DNA of 64,000 bases from Ephemerocybe angulata (taxonomy: Eukaryota; Basidiomycota; Agaricomycetes; Agaricales; Psathyrellaceae), in assembly GCA_013368325.1 (NCBI GenBank), contig JAACJK010000220.1, positions 682,001 through 746,000 on the forward strand. The letters run 5' to 3'. Below the pieces are notes generated by a model, which worked only from the letters and a program-made list of their open reading frames with translations, did no database searches and had not been told where the DNA came from. Shown here in pieces: positions 43,547 to 56,400 of this stretch (its first letter is position 1; each line of letters begins with the position of its first letter). Position numbers and translations under genes: made by a program.

Positions 43547-45904
43547 CCCGATGTCGGAGAGAGCGGGTACCTTCGCAGCGCTTGCAGTGCTGCGCCTCGG
43601 ACCCAAATTACCCAAATTACCATATAGCCTACGCTGCGTGCGTGCGCCTCGAGGGCTGCGAGAAAATCTGATCTGGACTTTATTAGTGCCCGGTGACACA
43701 GGCGCGCGTGCTCAAGCGCGCATGCGCATGCACACCTCTGCGTCCTATGTCCGCAACTAAATGGCCGGCTGACCACCGACCACACTCAACGGCAACTCAA
43801 AAGACCTACTGTAACAGATTCTGACGGAGAGAAACAGCTAGTCTCCGTTGACTGTCGACGCATGTGGAAAGCACAAGTCCGAGAAATCGCCCGTGCGTGC
43901 CTGTGCTTTCTGGGTGTGCCGACGCAATCCAGAATTCAGGTACCCCAAGCAATGCAGGGGTAGAAAAATCGAAAGGCTGGAACGGAACTTGAGTATTGGG
44001 GCAGCCCGCTCAGTCCAGGCTCGTGCCCAAAGGAATTCCCACTGGCGCAGGGGACGCTCAGGCGTCCGACGTCGGCTACTCACCAGCCATGCGCAGAGGA
44101 AGAAAGACCCCGCGTAGCCTCGGCGCGAATACCGCTAGCGATGAATTATCCTCGCTTTTTTTCTCTAAAAGACACCACCTTCCGTACGTCGTACGCACCC
44201 TCTCATCAATCACACTGACACTCATTGTCAAAGAGCTGGTCAAAAGACATCGTTCAGCGATACACGGACGGATCTGACCTCGCTTTGGAGGCCGTTATCC
44301 GACGCGCCGCCCGTCGAATGAATAATGGGCAATTCAGTCCAGTTTCAGGGCACTTGGTTACGTTGGCGTATGTACGTTTTACTTACGAAGTCATGGTCAC
44401 CGGTCACCAGGTGGTACCAGGGCCCGCTCGGGGACTGCACCCATCCCCACCCCCACCTCCTTGACCTCGGCGCAGTGGTCACACGGGTCGCCCACCTTTC
44501 AATGTTGACCTTGTGCTCCCAATTCTACACAGCACTTTTCTTCTCATGAGCGGGCAACGGTGACTTCATCCTATCGTTCATTATCTTACAATATTATGGA
44601 GCCTTCCGAAGTCTGTATAGCGGTTGTAACATTGAGTGCCTTGTAAGGGCCGTACCATGCAGCGCGATCCCGGTGTTCAAATTTCCAGGTAACGGATATG
44701 GAGGAGCGCCTCGCACACAGCCGACGTTGACGAGTGGAACCTGTCAGAAAATTGAAGGTAAAACGCGCCCGGGCGAACGTGTCATCGGCCGTCATGGGGT
44801 GTACATTTAGAATACAATCCAGTCCATGTTGAGACTACAAAACTTAATTGAACTGAGCGCTCCATTTTCTACCCACTATGAACCAACTATCCATCCTGAA
44901 ATGGTCTCAATGATGCTCATGCGCTCGAGTCTATCCATCCGCCTTGACGACATACGGCTCCCCCTTTGACACACGACGTCTTACGGTCGCTGGGAAGAAG
45001 GAGCGTCAATTCGCCGCCGCCAACGTCGCCGATGACGCACATGGCATTGAGAAACCCGACGCAGCACCGGGCATTTGTGATCATGCCCATGGGCGGGTAA
45101 TCACAAACGCATTCAGGCAAAACGATGAACGCATTCGAAGGAAGTCACCAGACCGAACGTGCCCATCCAATGATTCATTCCAGACGGTGAAGAGTTAACA
45201 GAAGATGCGGTGTTATTGCAGTGGGTGTCATATGAGCGAGGTATGGTGGTGGTTCAATGCAGCTGCCATATACAGCGAAGGCCCAGTGAAATAGGTAGAT
45301 ACACGTTGAAAGACGAAACTAAAGCCCAAGGGTACTTATGTAAGTAGGAATTGAAGGTCGAAGGAGTGCAGTAAGGACGAGCACGAAGCACGATTGCCCT
45401 GATGATGAAGATATCGAAAAAACGAGATTTTTGGGAAGAATATCATGTTGAAATGAGTTGTATATATGCATGAGTTGTATGATGATCGATAAAACGTGTC
45501 CCAGAAGAAGAAGCCGAAGATCCAGAAAAGAAACGAACGTGGTAAACGGTCGTGAATAACATGAGAGATGCGAGCAATGATGAGTTGGGGAAGAAAGCGA
45601 AGATATCCACAACGGCGGTGATAATGCGAAGTCTAGGGGTAGATGCGATACGTGAAGATAGCGAGAACAAAATTAAAAGCACAGAGACCGAGAGGAGAGA
45701 GATGAGGATGGTTTTGAGAAGGCATTGCGAGGTAGCATGAAGAAGCGTGGGCGAAGAAGAGATGCGAGAATATGCGGGGATCCATTAGATGCGATATAGC
45801 GTATATCGAGAGTTGGATATTCCGCGGTGAAGCGGTTTTGGGAAAAGAAGTGAGAAGAGGAAAGTCGAGTTGGATCGACATCAAGTTTTCGGCCGCGGTG
45901 ATTC
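43547..45904. other. Gene-poor, CpG-rich region and 3' UTR of the ECL1-like gene
   Basis: 2.4 kb. Contains CG-rich stretches, a 20-nt alternating purine-pyrimidine run at 43716-43735, and from about 45.2 kb a purine-rich + strand typical of a minus-strand 3' UTR. No confident gene. Confidence 0.4.
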
Positions 45905-47159
45905 TCATAGAGGAACACGCTTCGCCAAAGCACCCATACGGCCTCGGTCCATAAGACCACTGCGTCCGTTCCCGTACCCAGGAGCCAGAGGGAAGCATCC
46001 GACTCCCTCGAGTTCTTCGACGGGAACGCGACCCCGGCCCCTTGTCCGACTGCTGCAATTCGACTGGGCCCTGATAGGATCCTCAGCGCCCATGAGGTTG
46101 CGAGAAGGGGAGCTGTTCCTTCGCGTTGCGCGGCCGCGAGGTTCCTCGACTTCAAAAGCGTGTTCCCGCGATCGAATAGCCCGAGGACTCTCGGCAAGGA
46201 CAGGGATATGGCGAGACCTTGAGCGAGAGGGAGATGATTCCCCGGACCGACGGCTGCATCGCGATTCGTCAACTTGCCTCCGGCGTCCGCGGGGAGAGTC
46301 GAAGTTTTGCACGCTGGGAATAGGCGAAGGGTAGGCATTCTTCGGTGTCGGTGGGGAAAGACGGGCGACAGTATTGCCTGAAGACGACAGGACGGGCAAG
46401 GCCTTCATGGCTTCCGTTGAGGAGGAGTTAATCCTCAGCAGGTTGAAGTAGGAGGGGAGGTTGTCTCGCTTTCGGGGTCGTCGAGGGGAGGGGAAGTCTA
46501 CCGAGTCGATATCGCGCGAAGAGTCGGAGAAGTCTTCAGAGTCGTCGGTGGAAGATGACTGGGAAGGATTGGGTACACTCCGAGGAGCTCCCCGAGTCCG
46601 ATGGCGGCTAACCGGTGCTGGTGATGAACCAGAGGACGAGCGTTTGTGCACCAAAGGGACCGTTGAATGGGTGTTGGTCCCTGATGGCCGACGAGCGTAG
46701 GAGAGAGCCGCAGATGGCAGGATAGGGTAGTGGAGGGTTGCAGACTTGGAGCTGCCGTCGTAGATTGAGTCCGTTCCGTCGCGGTAGCTCAAGCCTCTCT
46801 CGAGGCTGAATGCAGACTCGTCGTCGTCATCGTCTGGGAGACCCCAGGAGTTCGATGAAGCAGACGAGGATGACACGTAGTACGAGTCGCGTTTGTACTT
46901 CCCCAATGCCGAGCCCAGCATGGATGGGAGAACAAGGGGTGGTACGTCGCCACCCTGGGCGAAGCCGAAGGCGGGCGACGAGAGCTCACTGCCCGACGAG
47001 GATATTGAGGGTGATGCAATGGCTGATTGGGAGCAATCTTCGCTGCAATACGCGCTGCTACAATACGCGAGTCAGGCCCAGGACTTGCAGAAGAAAGCCA
47101 TGAACGTACCCGTCGTCGTGCAGGGGCTTGCCGCAGTGGAGGCAGATTTCCTCAAACAT
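45905..47159 (-). CDS. ECL1-like zinc-binding protein with long Ser/Arg-rich tail
   Basis: Two exons, 47110-47159 and 45905-47057, encode about 400 residues. The N-terminus MFEEICLHCGKPLHDDGSAYCSEDCSQS has a C-x2-C then CS-x2-C arrangement like the ECL1/2/3 family, small fungal proteins linked to chronological lifespan and zinc or sulfur starvation. The rest is disordered: SSSASSNSWGLPDDDDDES, Ser-rich phosphorylation-type stretches, and many Arg-Ser blocks. The splice rescues the second cysteine pair, which is strong support for the model, because without it the first exon ends in unrelated sequence. Family name is from motif memory and is less certain than the gene itself. Confidence 0.78.
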
Positions 47160-48953
47160 GGTCGAGGATGTTATGGGAGCTGGTGGGGGGCTGAGGACGA
47201 CAGAATTCTGGCGGAGGAGAATGTGGGGGAGAATGAGAATGGCAGGCGGTATATATAGGATTTCGCCATATGAGGGGAACTCGCAACATTGCTTGAAATT
47301 TTGATTGGGTGGCAAAGTGACTCGATATGGCCATCACACGTGACGGTCTCCGTGACCCGTCACGCACTCTAATTTGCCTCTTTCGCTCTCCGCATCGGGC
47401 CCCAGATCCACGATCGAGATCTCCAAGAGACTGGGGCGCAAAACGTTCCTCTTGGCCAACGTTCAATGCCTCCATCCCGCCGTGCGCCGCTTAATTTTCT
47501 TTTTTGATTGCGCACATTGGGCCCGTTGGAGTCCTGCAGGCTCCTGCCATTGAGCATCCTGAGACGCTGCTACGTTGAGACGAACATCTGCCTCCGCGTG
47601 ACGGCCGACAAACCTCATGTGACGCCATCGGCGCGCAATGGGGCGCTCAGCGGTTTCTGACTCTGGCTGGAAACAGTTCATCCTGCGTCATGCATGATGT
47701 TACCGACGAACCGTATCAATCCCGCAGTATGGTTGCCATATCAGCCGACGACCTGGTCGTGCCGGGGACCAGGACTTGCATTTCGCGTCAGCAGCAAAGC
47801 AAACCGTTGAGGTGATACATATATATCTATCCCGAGGGTTGCGGCGATCTCTTGAAATAGCCGCCTTCCTTGTCAGCCCCAGGCTCACAAAGCGCTCTCT
47901 AATTGCTACGGCCGACCCTCCAAGTCAGCTCCCTGAGGCGGATTTTGCCCTCAGCTCCAGGGACCCAAGGCAGCTCACGCGTCAAGATGCCAGGATGGTG
48001 AAATTCGCGCCATTCGAAGCGAATCAGAGACCTGTATCACTGGATAATTTGTACGTTTCTCCGTGACTTGACAAGAGAGGTTTTCGCTGATTCTTGTCTC
48101 ACACTTTAGTAGCTTTAGACTGAAATGGTACTCGTGCGAGACACTGCGGCCCATCGTGACTGTGCCGATGCGATCCACGGGACTGTCCAGGTCTCATTCC
48201 TTGCGGAGCTCCCCGATGATACTATACCGCGGATTCTTGGGAGCAAGGTGATGCCCTTTTGTCATTTGCCTCCGGGGACAGACAATGGTTGTCAATCTGA
48301 TGTCTTGGAATCGATTGGGGGCACAACATCGAAGCTTTCAACATGATTTTGGTGCGTGCATCTTCCTGGCTATGAAGTCGAGGCTACGCGACTAGACCAT
48401 CCCTATAGATTCCAGTGGGGCCTTTATCTGAGACAATCATATACATGTATATCCATGGGTCTCTTGTGTTTTTCTTGTCTCTTGTTTTTTATCAACAAGA
48501 AGGATGGTAAGCTGCTATCGAAAATGAATACCCTGCCAAACTGCCGCCGTCAACGGAGGAGAAAGGACGGTGACCGACTCCGACCCGGGGTTTGGGATTG
48601 TGTGCCTGCATTCACCGCCGAGTTCGACTCGCCACCCACAGCAGGGAGAACTCCGCCATGGTCAGCTGCCCCCAAATATCGGTGCCCAATTCAGTGGAAT
48701 ACGGCCGTGGGCTTAAATCGATTGGTGACAGTTCCCAGATGTGGTCTTCTTGCCCCAGCCCAATGGAAAGTTGGGAGGCTTTAACCACCACCACCACCCC
48801 AGAATTATCACCATTGACTTCTTGCCTAGACGACGTCGCCATCCCCACTTCTCTTCTGAAACCGTAACATACACAGGCACCCTGGTCTACGAAAATACGG
48901 AATCGTTACCAACAAGGATATTACCATCTCCTCCATTTCGCATTTTCGCAATC
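47160..48953. other. Gene-free divergent region, ECL1-like / ADP-ribosylglycohydrolase
   Basis: 1.8 kb with frames up to about 140 codons but no domain, no conserved motif and no consistent splice structure. Likely long 5' regions. Confidence 0.4.
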
Positions 48954-50266
48954 ATGGCGACTCGTACCCTGTCCGATCAACTGGTTGTTCGTGCTTCAGC
49001 AGAGGCAAAAATAAAGCTCAGCATCCTAGGAACCGCAATGGTCGATGCTCTTGGGGACCTGTCGAATTCCATCAGCGATTTTCATTCCCCCTCATGACAG
49101 CCTTCGCACTCAACTCAAACTTTGCCTCGAGCTTCGGCGTCCTCAAGCCTGGCACCTGGACGGACGATACATCGATGGCCCTCTGCCTCGCGCGATCCAT
49201 CGCGAAGCACGGCTTCGATGAGGGGCGCCAGCTCGAAGCTTACGCCAAGTGGTATCAAAAAGGCGAACTTTCCGCGATTGATAAGTGTTTCGATATCGGC
49301 GGCACTACGCGCGCGGCGCTCAGTATCTACATATCCGCCGACGCGCCTGCTTTCGCCCTCGAGGGGATCCGAAAAGGCCTTTCGGCGCCCCAATTTGCAG
49401 GAAATGGGAGCCTGATGAGGCTGATATCGGTGCCTCTGGTCTACTGGCGCGATCCTGAAGCTGCGAAAGCGTACGCGCGCAGGAGCAGCGAGACTACGCA
49501 CCCCGCTCCGCTGTGCATGGAGGCTTGCGAATTGTGGACCGGGATTATCACCATGGTTCTGCAGCACTCTGTTACACGGAGCGGTCCGGAGACCGAGGCG
49601 CCGCCGTCCCCTTATTCCAAGCTAGATCTCCTCCAGTTCATCTCCGAGTATCCGTACGAGAACGAGGACCTCCGGGAACGTCTGGCTATACCTGAAACGT
49701 CCACACCCTCGTTTGTCACGGTCACACCAGGCAGTGCGACCGGCAGCGTCGATGCCACAAGTCGGGAGGCTTATTTCAATGAAAACCACCCTATTTTACG
49801 GCTCATCGCCAAGACGAGGACGGGAGCGTCAGCGTCAATCAGCGCAAGCGCTCAACGTAACAAGAACACTGCGTTAGACGCCGCTTACCAAGATCCCAGT
49901 ACCCACTTTCCTTTTGCGCTCCCGGCGGTCAAAGACTTGCCATCTTCGGGGTACGTCCTGCACACCCTCGTCGCGGCGCTGTATTGTTTCTTCGCCACGG
50001 ACACGTTCGAAGCGGGGGCAATCATGGCGGTCAATTTGGGGGACGATGCCGATACCGTGGGTGCGGTGTATGCCGGACTGGCAGGGTGCTGGTACGCACC
50101 CTCGTCCTTGGATGGATCTACTTCTTCATCTTCTGAGGACTCAGACGGTCAAGCACACCATCTATTTTGGTCTGATAAGGTCAAGGAATGGAAGGCGGGT
50201 TTATTGAAGAGGAAACTTGTCGAACAAGTTGCGGAGGAATTGGTGCGGTATGAGAAGTCTCTTTGA
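48954..50266 (+). CDS. ADP-ribosylglycohydrolase (DraG/ARH family), with an apparent frameshift
   Basis: ARH enzymes remove ADP-ribose from proteins, or hydrolyse related ADP-ribose compounds, using two metal ions. The N-terminus reads LSILGTAMVDALG, then after loss of one base in the GGGG run (49053-49056) continues GPVEFHQRFSFPLM. The catalytic metal motif GTWTDDTSMALCLA, the GNGSLMR segment and the second metal motif NLGDDADTVGAVYAGLAG are intact in the frame 49094-50266. A region around residues 220-290 is Ser/Ala-rich and variable. Since the N-terminal motif DALGGPVEF is clear in both frames, this is a one-base deletion or a sequence error, not a late start. Intron rescue would remove the motif. 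About 435 residues when read across it. Confidence 0.85.
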
Positions 50267-53200
50267 TCTAACCAAGATCTAACAGCATCCCAATGACTTC
50301 TGCTTGCGGTTCGACCTGTGACTCTCATCTAATCAGTTTCTATTTGTGTAAATCGGTGTAAAATCTTTTGGCCTCGAAATTTCCCATTCCCAACATCGCC
50401 GTCAATGGCCCAGGCAACATATGCCGGCCTCGTGTGTTCCAGATGAATTAGTACATGAGAAGACGACGGGAGCATCATTCCAAACAGCCCACAACCTTGA
50501 AGGAACAATGGAGGATCCTCGCACCGCCGCAGTTATGCATGTTGATGCGATACAAAAGAAGTTGGGTCACCATCACACCTGTTTGTGGCCTTATGTTGTG
50601 TGTTATCCTGAACGTGTCTTCGACATTCAGAGAATGGAGAGCCTGAGAAGAGCTATATTGAGCTGTAGGTACTTTCTCAAGCCGTCTCCGTGTCGGACTG
50701 ACTTTACTGTCCGTCTATAGCATTCAAGCAAAATTAAGCGCCGAACCCTGATCATCATTGGAACCCGCTAGAACATTCAAAAATCACGAATCTCCACCGT
50801 TTCGAATTGCCCTATATACGCGCCTGGTTAAATTCCCAGCTCCAGCCGGTCCGGTCCCCCAGCTTGGTTCAACCGTTATTCCAAGCGCGCCGCCATCGTC
50901 TGCCATCGTTGACGATGGTGATCCTTGGTGATCCCCCGCCCGCCGCCTCGCGTATCCAGGCGAGTAGCACACGCGCTCAGGACCAAGCTCAGGGGATCGC
51001 CAGATCGCGCCTCATGATCTACCCAGCGATTAGATTCCGCAATCCCAGCACGTTTGTCTGGGCACGCCATCTTCGAGCGATAAGCCGTCGGGCCAATCCT
51101 CGTCGGCGCTTGCGCTTTACCTCGCTTTCTCGCGTACACTTACGGCCGACAGCAGTCTGGCAGAAACCGAGCAGTGTGCGGGCGAAAGGTCCGAAAGGTC
51201 GAGAGTGCCAACCATGCAAGAGCAAAGGCAGAGAATTGAAGTGAATCGAGGGGAAGCATTCAAAAGGTTAAGCGCTTAGAGGCGTTGGGTGATGCACTAG
51301 TCGAAAAAAAAAGCTCCAGGCCCCTATTGCAATTTTGGTGCCTGAGGAATCGCTACTTCCCCATCGACTCTCACTGACTCGAGCAAAGTCGAGTCAAAGA
51401 GAGTCAAGGTCGAGTCACGCCATCGTTCAGGTCCGCCCACTCGCCTCATGTGAGAGGGGGGTGAACCTGGGTGAACGTATCGTCGACCTCGCGTATTAAG
51501 CGCGCGCACCGAATTGTTGCGCTCGGCGTACATATGCGACCACTGTGCGCAGCGCAGGTTCGCCCGGGTGTCGGATTAATCGGGGAAGGTCGTGCCAGGT
51601 CGAGCGCTAACCATCTCGCGCATGCGCCAGGTTGACAGGGGTCGCACCGACGCGGGCCTGTGGGCCTCGTGCACAAGCCATCGACGCCTTGGCGTGACCT
51701 AGCGTGACTCGCTTCGAAGGCCCGGTGTGGCTACTGTAGGTGTGGCCTCCACGATCGAAAGACGACGATGCCCTTTCGCTTGCCGGAGGCACATTGCTTC
51801 CAGAATCTGGGGTAAATTGCCAGGAGGTCGCTGGAAAGGGGCTATTTTTATTTGCCCAAGAACGTGCTTTTCCTTGAGACCTGAGTGCAAATAGATTAGA
51901 TAGAGAGGGAGAGAACGGTGGGCACAATATTCTGCGATAACATGCAACCAGATAGCAGGACTATCTGGTGCGTACCGCGCTGTCGCGATACAGGATGCGC
52001 TGGAGAAGACTTGGCGGAAATACATAAGAAACACTCGCGGACCTCGATCGAAACATTTCAAACAACATAGCGCGCGTGCAATACCCCACATCGCCCCCTA
52101 TCGCCCCCCTATCACAAAGTTTTAGGTGGATGCGCGGCGCGAATCTCAAAACCCAGTTTGAACCGGGTATTCGGGCACCACCAAAACGAGGGACCGTTTC
52201 AGGCGATCTAAGAATACCCCGAGGGACTGCAAGGGTGCATTCCAGCCACAGGGAAGCCACGGGAATAGGGGGAACAGCTTCCCAACGTCGTCGGCGACGA
52301 GTTTGCATCAGGAAACATGAGAGATATCGATAGTGTCTGGAAAAGCAATGGCGGCGAACGTGGCGCTTACATGCAAGGCTAGCGTCCCTTGTCTGGCAAG
52401 ATAGTAGTGTAGCATCAGTTTTGGTACGAGTATAGAGACCAACGAGACGCACCTTCGTGTGATATCTACCAGAGCACCAGGGACTGCCGAACAGAGGTTT
52501 CGTGGACCACGTATGAAGGTAAACGTTCGAAGGCGTGTTGATTAAGGTTGAACGTTGATCATTAGACCAACTAAAAACAAATGGTGCCGCGTCAGTGTGA
52601 CCTCGAAACCGTACCTGCCGGTTACCCCAAGGCAATTACCCCGCAAATTGCCTTATCCTGACATATGTACATTCCTGTCTAGGACGAGTGACTGCGACAT
52701 ACGTTTTTGTTCTTAGCACGGATGAAGTCATGGATCCAGGTGAAGTCGGAACATCTCGAAGTCAAGATGTGATACCAGTGAGTAAGATGGCTGATATCCT
52801 GCAAGAAAACGCAAGGCAGATGACCATCAGGGAGCAGACCCTCGGCTCAATACCATTGCGCCACCGAGGTGTAGAATGGCAATGTAGATGAATGAATAGA
52901 AAGATACACTAACTCCTTGAACCTACCGTGTCCGTCATGAAGGCATGGGATCATGGCACCGGGACCCCTTGCCGACTCCCGTCCCATTGACAACCACTAA
53001 TCACCCATTCGAACGTTGGATGGCGAACGCCAAGGTCAACCTTGGAGGTTCAAGTTGGTTATAGGGAACCTCAAAACGGAAGCTGCAAGGCTAGAGTATG
53101 GTATCGACGGAGAAGAATGCTATGCGGTACCACTCTGGAGTGACTGAGTTTCCCTGAGTTTCCCGCCAGGGATCGTTTGCGATGCCAGTCCTCGGGGTGG

Positions 53201-53426
53201 AAGATAGTGGCAAATTCATATCGCGCACAGTCCCAGCAAACTGGCGTGATATGCAAGCTTACTTCCCATTGCCCTGCGATTCTTACTACGAAGCCGTTAT
53301 AATTAAAGGAACATCATGATAAACAAAGATCCAATCCTGAGCATGAGAGAAGGGGTGACAGAGATACTTATGAGGAGTGGCAGTATCTTGCGCTTTGAAG
53401 CCTTACCAGCTAGCTCCAACCTAAGA
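50267..53426. other. Gene-poor convergent region, ADP-ribosylglycohydrolase / VPS54
   Basis: 3.2 kb between two 3' ends. Frames of 145 and 224 codons (50807-51244 +, 51961-52635 -) lack protein-like composition or domains. A GAGTCA cluster sits at 51375-51417. Confidence 0.4.
51375..51417. repeat. Phased cluster of four GAGTCA/TGACTC hexamers
   Basis: TGACTC at 51375-51380 and GAGTCA at 51391-51396, 51401-51406 and 51412-51417; the last three are spaced 10 and 11 bp, about one helical turn. The hexamer is the Gcn4/AP-1 half-site core. No gene start is visible nearby. Confidence 0.5.
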
Positions 53427-56400
53427 TTAGCTGCCGTTTGCTCCATCAGACTTTTGAGGTACTGGTGGGGAAGGGGAGGTATCCGTTGCGCCATTGCCGT
53501 TTGTCGCACTGGAATTCACCGCATGTGATGAGCCGTTGAGACCCTGAGACTGTGCGGCCCCATCCAGGCTCGGAGATGACGCCGCCAGCGACAGGGTACC
53601 GGCGCTGATCGAGCCCAGCGTCCCCAAAGTGATTGGGCCATTACTGGCGCTAGAGCCACTACTAGGGGATAAGACCGGTGGTTGCTTTTCGCTAGGCGGG
53701 GGTATAGGTGGCGTTTGAGTTGAGTTACTCGGGGGTAAAGTTGAAGATCTTGACAGAAGGCCCCTTAGACGCTGGTTCGCGCTCATAGTGCTGCTTCTAG
53801 CCAACGAGGGGGTTTGAGGAACTGGGGAACCAGGTGGCCGAGGTAACGGCTGCTCTGCGACAACTGTTTCCAACATTCCGACTGGGGCTCTAACATTCTT
53901 CAACGTTGAGAACTGTGTTTTCAAGAACTTGGCGTCTTCCAGCAACCTAGAATAAACAGAAACCAGTAAGCATCATAAATAACCTATAGCCTTTTGGTGG
54001 AGGAATATGTGAAGGCACAGAACGCATGTCATCGCAGGCGCCATGTGGTCAAATGGGCGTGACAGAAGACTAAAGTAGTCCACCAACTTCCGAAGTGCGC
54101 GTCACATATTGCCCGTACATCCTCCGGGAAAGCCACGTTTGGCATTTCCACATGAGCGTGAAGTACTTGATCACTTACCGGTCCTTGGCCTGCTGATCTG
54201 GGAGCTCGATCTTGCCGAATTCTTCTGAGAGTCGATGGTTTATTGCCGCCAGTACCTCCGACATGACAAGCTATGGAAGAAAGTGCGGGAGGATTCCGGT
54301 TAGTAAGATAGTCGAGCTCGTCATCAGGGCAAGAATGAAGACGCGAAAAGCTGTAGAACATTGATACCGCACGTCCGAAGAGGCGAGGCTTTCTGCCTTT
54401 GGCTTCATCTAGAATGGAGGGCCAAAGCTAAGGCCAGAATAGCATCTTTGGGCACAAAAGAAGGCCACAAGAGGAGAAGTGGATGGTTATCTTGACAAGG
54501 GACGCCAAAGAGAGAATTAAGAATTGGGATCATGAAACGTAAACTTACCTCTACAATCTGCAAAGGTAAGTAGCGTGACAGGACCTTATGAAGCATGGTC
54601 GTCTCTTCAACGAGTTTAACCATGTAGGTGTTCACAGGTGCACCAGGGCTAGACACTTTCCAGTCGACCGCCTAGGTGCATAACGGGTCAGTCGTTTGCC
54701 GCGGATGAATAGAAAGAAACTTACCTGCAACGCTGTGATATGAATCGTTAATCTGTCTCCCATGATGGCGATGAGTTTGGCGTGGATTTCATTCTGGTGC
54801 TCCTGGTAATCCTGATTGCAAAGTGGTCAGGGCGATAGTGACGGGTTGGGTGCATCACTCACCCGTTTCAGTCGATCGAATTCCACCAGCATGACGGCTT
54901 GGGTTTGGCTTAGATGCCTCCTGAAGATCTCTCGGATGTATGATATAAGTTCGGATACCATAGATAAGGACTGAGAAGCAAGAGCTAGGCAAAAAAGAAT
55001 TCATTTGAGTGTCAACAATAAGCAGGGAAGTGCACAAACCAAGGTGCTTCGCGGTGATGTTCCTCAAACCCGCTGACCGCATTGCACCAGCTCCTAAGAC
55101 CACCTGACACGTCCGCGAGTTAAAAGCCTTCATGAACTCGATCACCCTGCTCATCGTCTCCGTCGTGAGGATGTTCAAGTTGACGACCACTTTGAGATAG
55201 TCAACCAGCAAAACGAGGAATTCCAAGGTCGCAGAGACGGTGTAGAATGGCCTGTCGTCGATTTTCAAGTGCTTCGAAGAACCCGCTGAAGGTCTTGTTG
55301 GCGTAGACACGGCTGCAGTGGGAGGTGGCTGGGCGCTTGCGAGCCCTGTTTCCCGACTCGGGTTAGACACCCCGATCGCCCGACTTTCTCTGCCATCCCC
55401 GGGCTTTACAATCAGCAAAGGGGAATCTTGCACCACCGATCCAACAATGATGTTCGCTATTCCCTGGAAATGGTTGCTTACAGCAACGGCATTCCACACT
55501 TCGTCTTCAACCAGCCTTGCAGACCGCGTTAGCCTCGCCTGATGGAAGACTTGCAGCCACTGCTTAGCCTGCATGGTGGTTACTATCATATCATAGAGAT
55601 AACTAGAAGGATAAATGCTGACCTGGCTGACGACAGTTGATCTCAAACCAATTATCATCCTCCGAGAGAGTACTTCGCACCGCACGACGAAAGCCCACGA
55701 GGTATTGAAAAAGTCGACGAATTCTCCCAGTTCAAGAGCTGAATGCTGCTCAGAACGATATGTAACGACCTTAGCAGCAGATGCGTTGGCCAATTCGCAT
55801 GCCGCATAGAAAAAGTCGGAGAGATCTTCCGTGATTGAGGGGAATCGGGATTGCGACGAAGCCGAAGGTGAGTTCGATGCCCCTGTACCAGACGAAAGGC
55901 GCGGAGGAACCATTGATTTCGACTGAGATCCCTTCTGAAGTTCAGGCCTGTATTCAGAGATCAGTATACGCCAAACACGTAGAGGAGTGTGCATAGATAC
56001 TTCAATTGTTCCAGCAACTCGGAAATAATGTCACCCTGAGCCCTGAGCCTTTCAATCCCATTCATCAGTGCTCGGTAAACGTCTTTCATCGATACCATGA
56101 ATGTCTCTTGAGACTGTTCACGTAGGCGCTTAGCAAGTTCAGCCCTGGGAAAAGAATAAGAACCCTAAAGGGCGGGGGAACAAATTATATCTGACCTAGC
56201 TTCGTTAGTGTCGCCATCGCCGTTATCAGTTTCAGCATCGATCCCTGGATATTTCTAAGACAACATAGATTAGGGGGCAGGCAACCGTTAAACATCCGAA
56301 TGCTCACCCGCGAGACGACACTTTTGACCTCAGCCAATATCACTTCCCTCCAACTAAGAATACCTTCCTTAAGGCCATGTGTCCTGGTTAAGTTCATGAG

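Noticed and set aside
50807..51244. 145-residue + strand frame
   Set aside because: Arg/Pro/Ser-rich composition typical of GC-rich non-coding DNA; nothing conserved recognised.
52140..52190. GGTTCAAAC on the minus strand, considered as a tRNA T arm
   Set aside because: Position 61 is not C and no cloverleaf can be drawn.
51961..52635. 224-residue minus strand frame in the gene-poor region
   Set aside because: Arg/Cys/Trp-rich random composition, no domain, and no splice partners seen.
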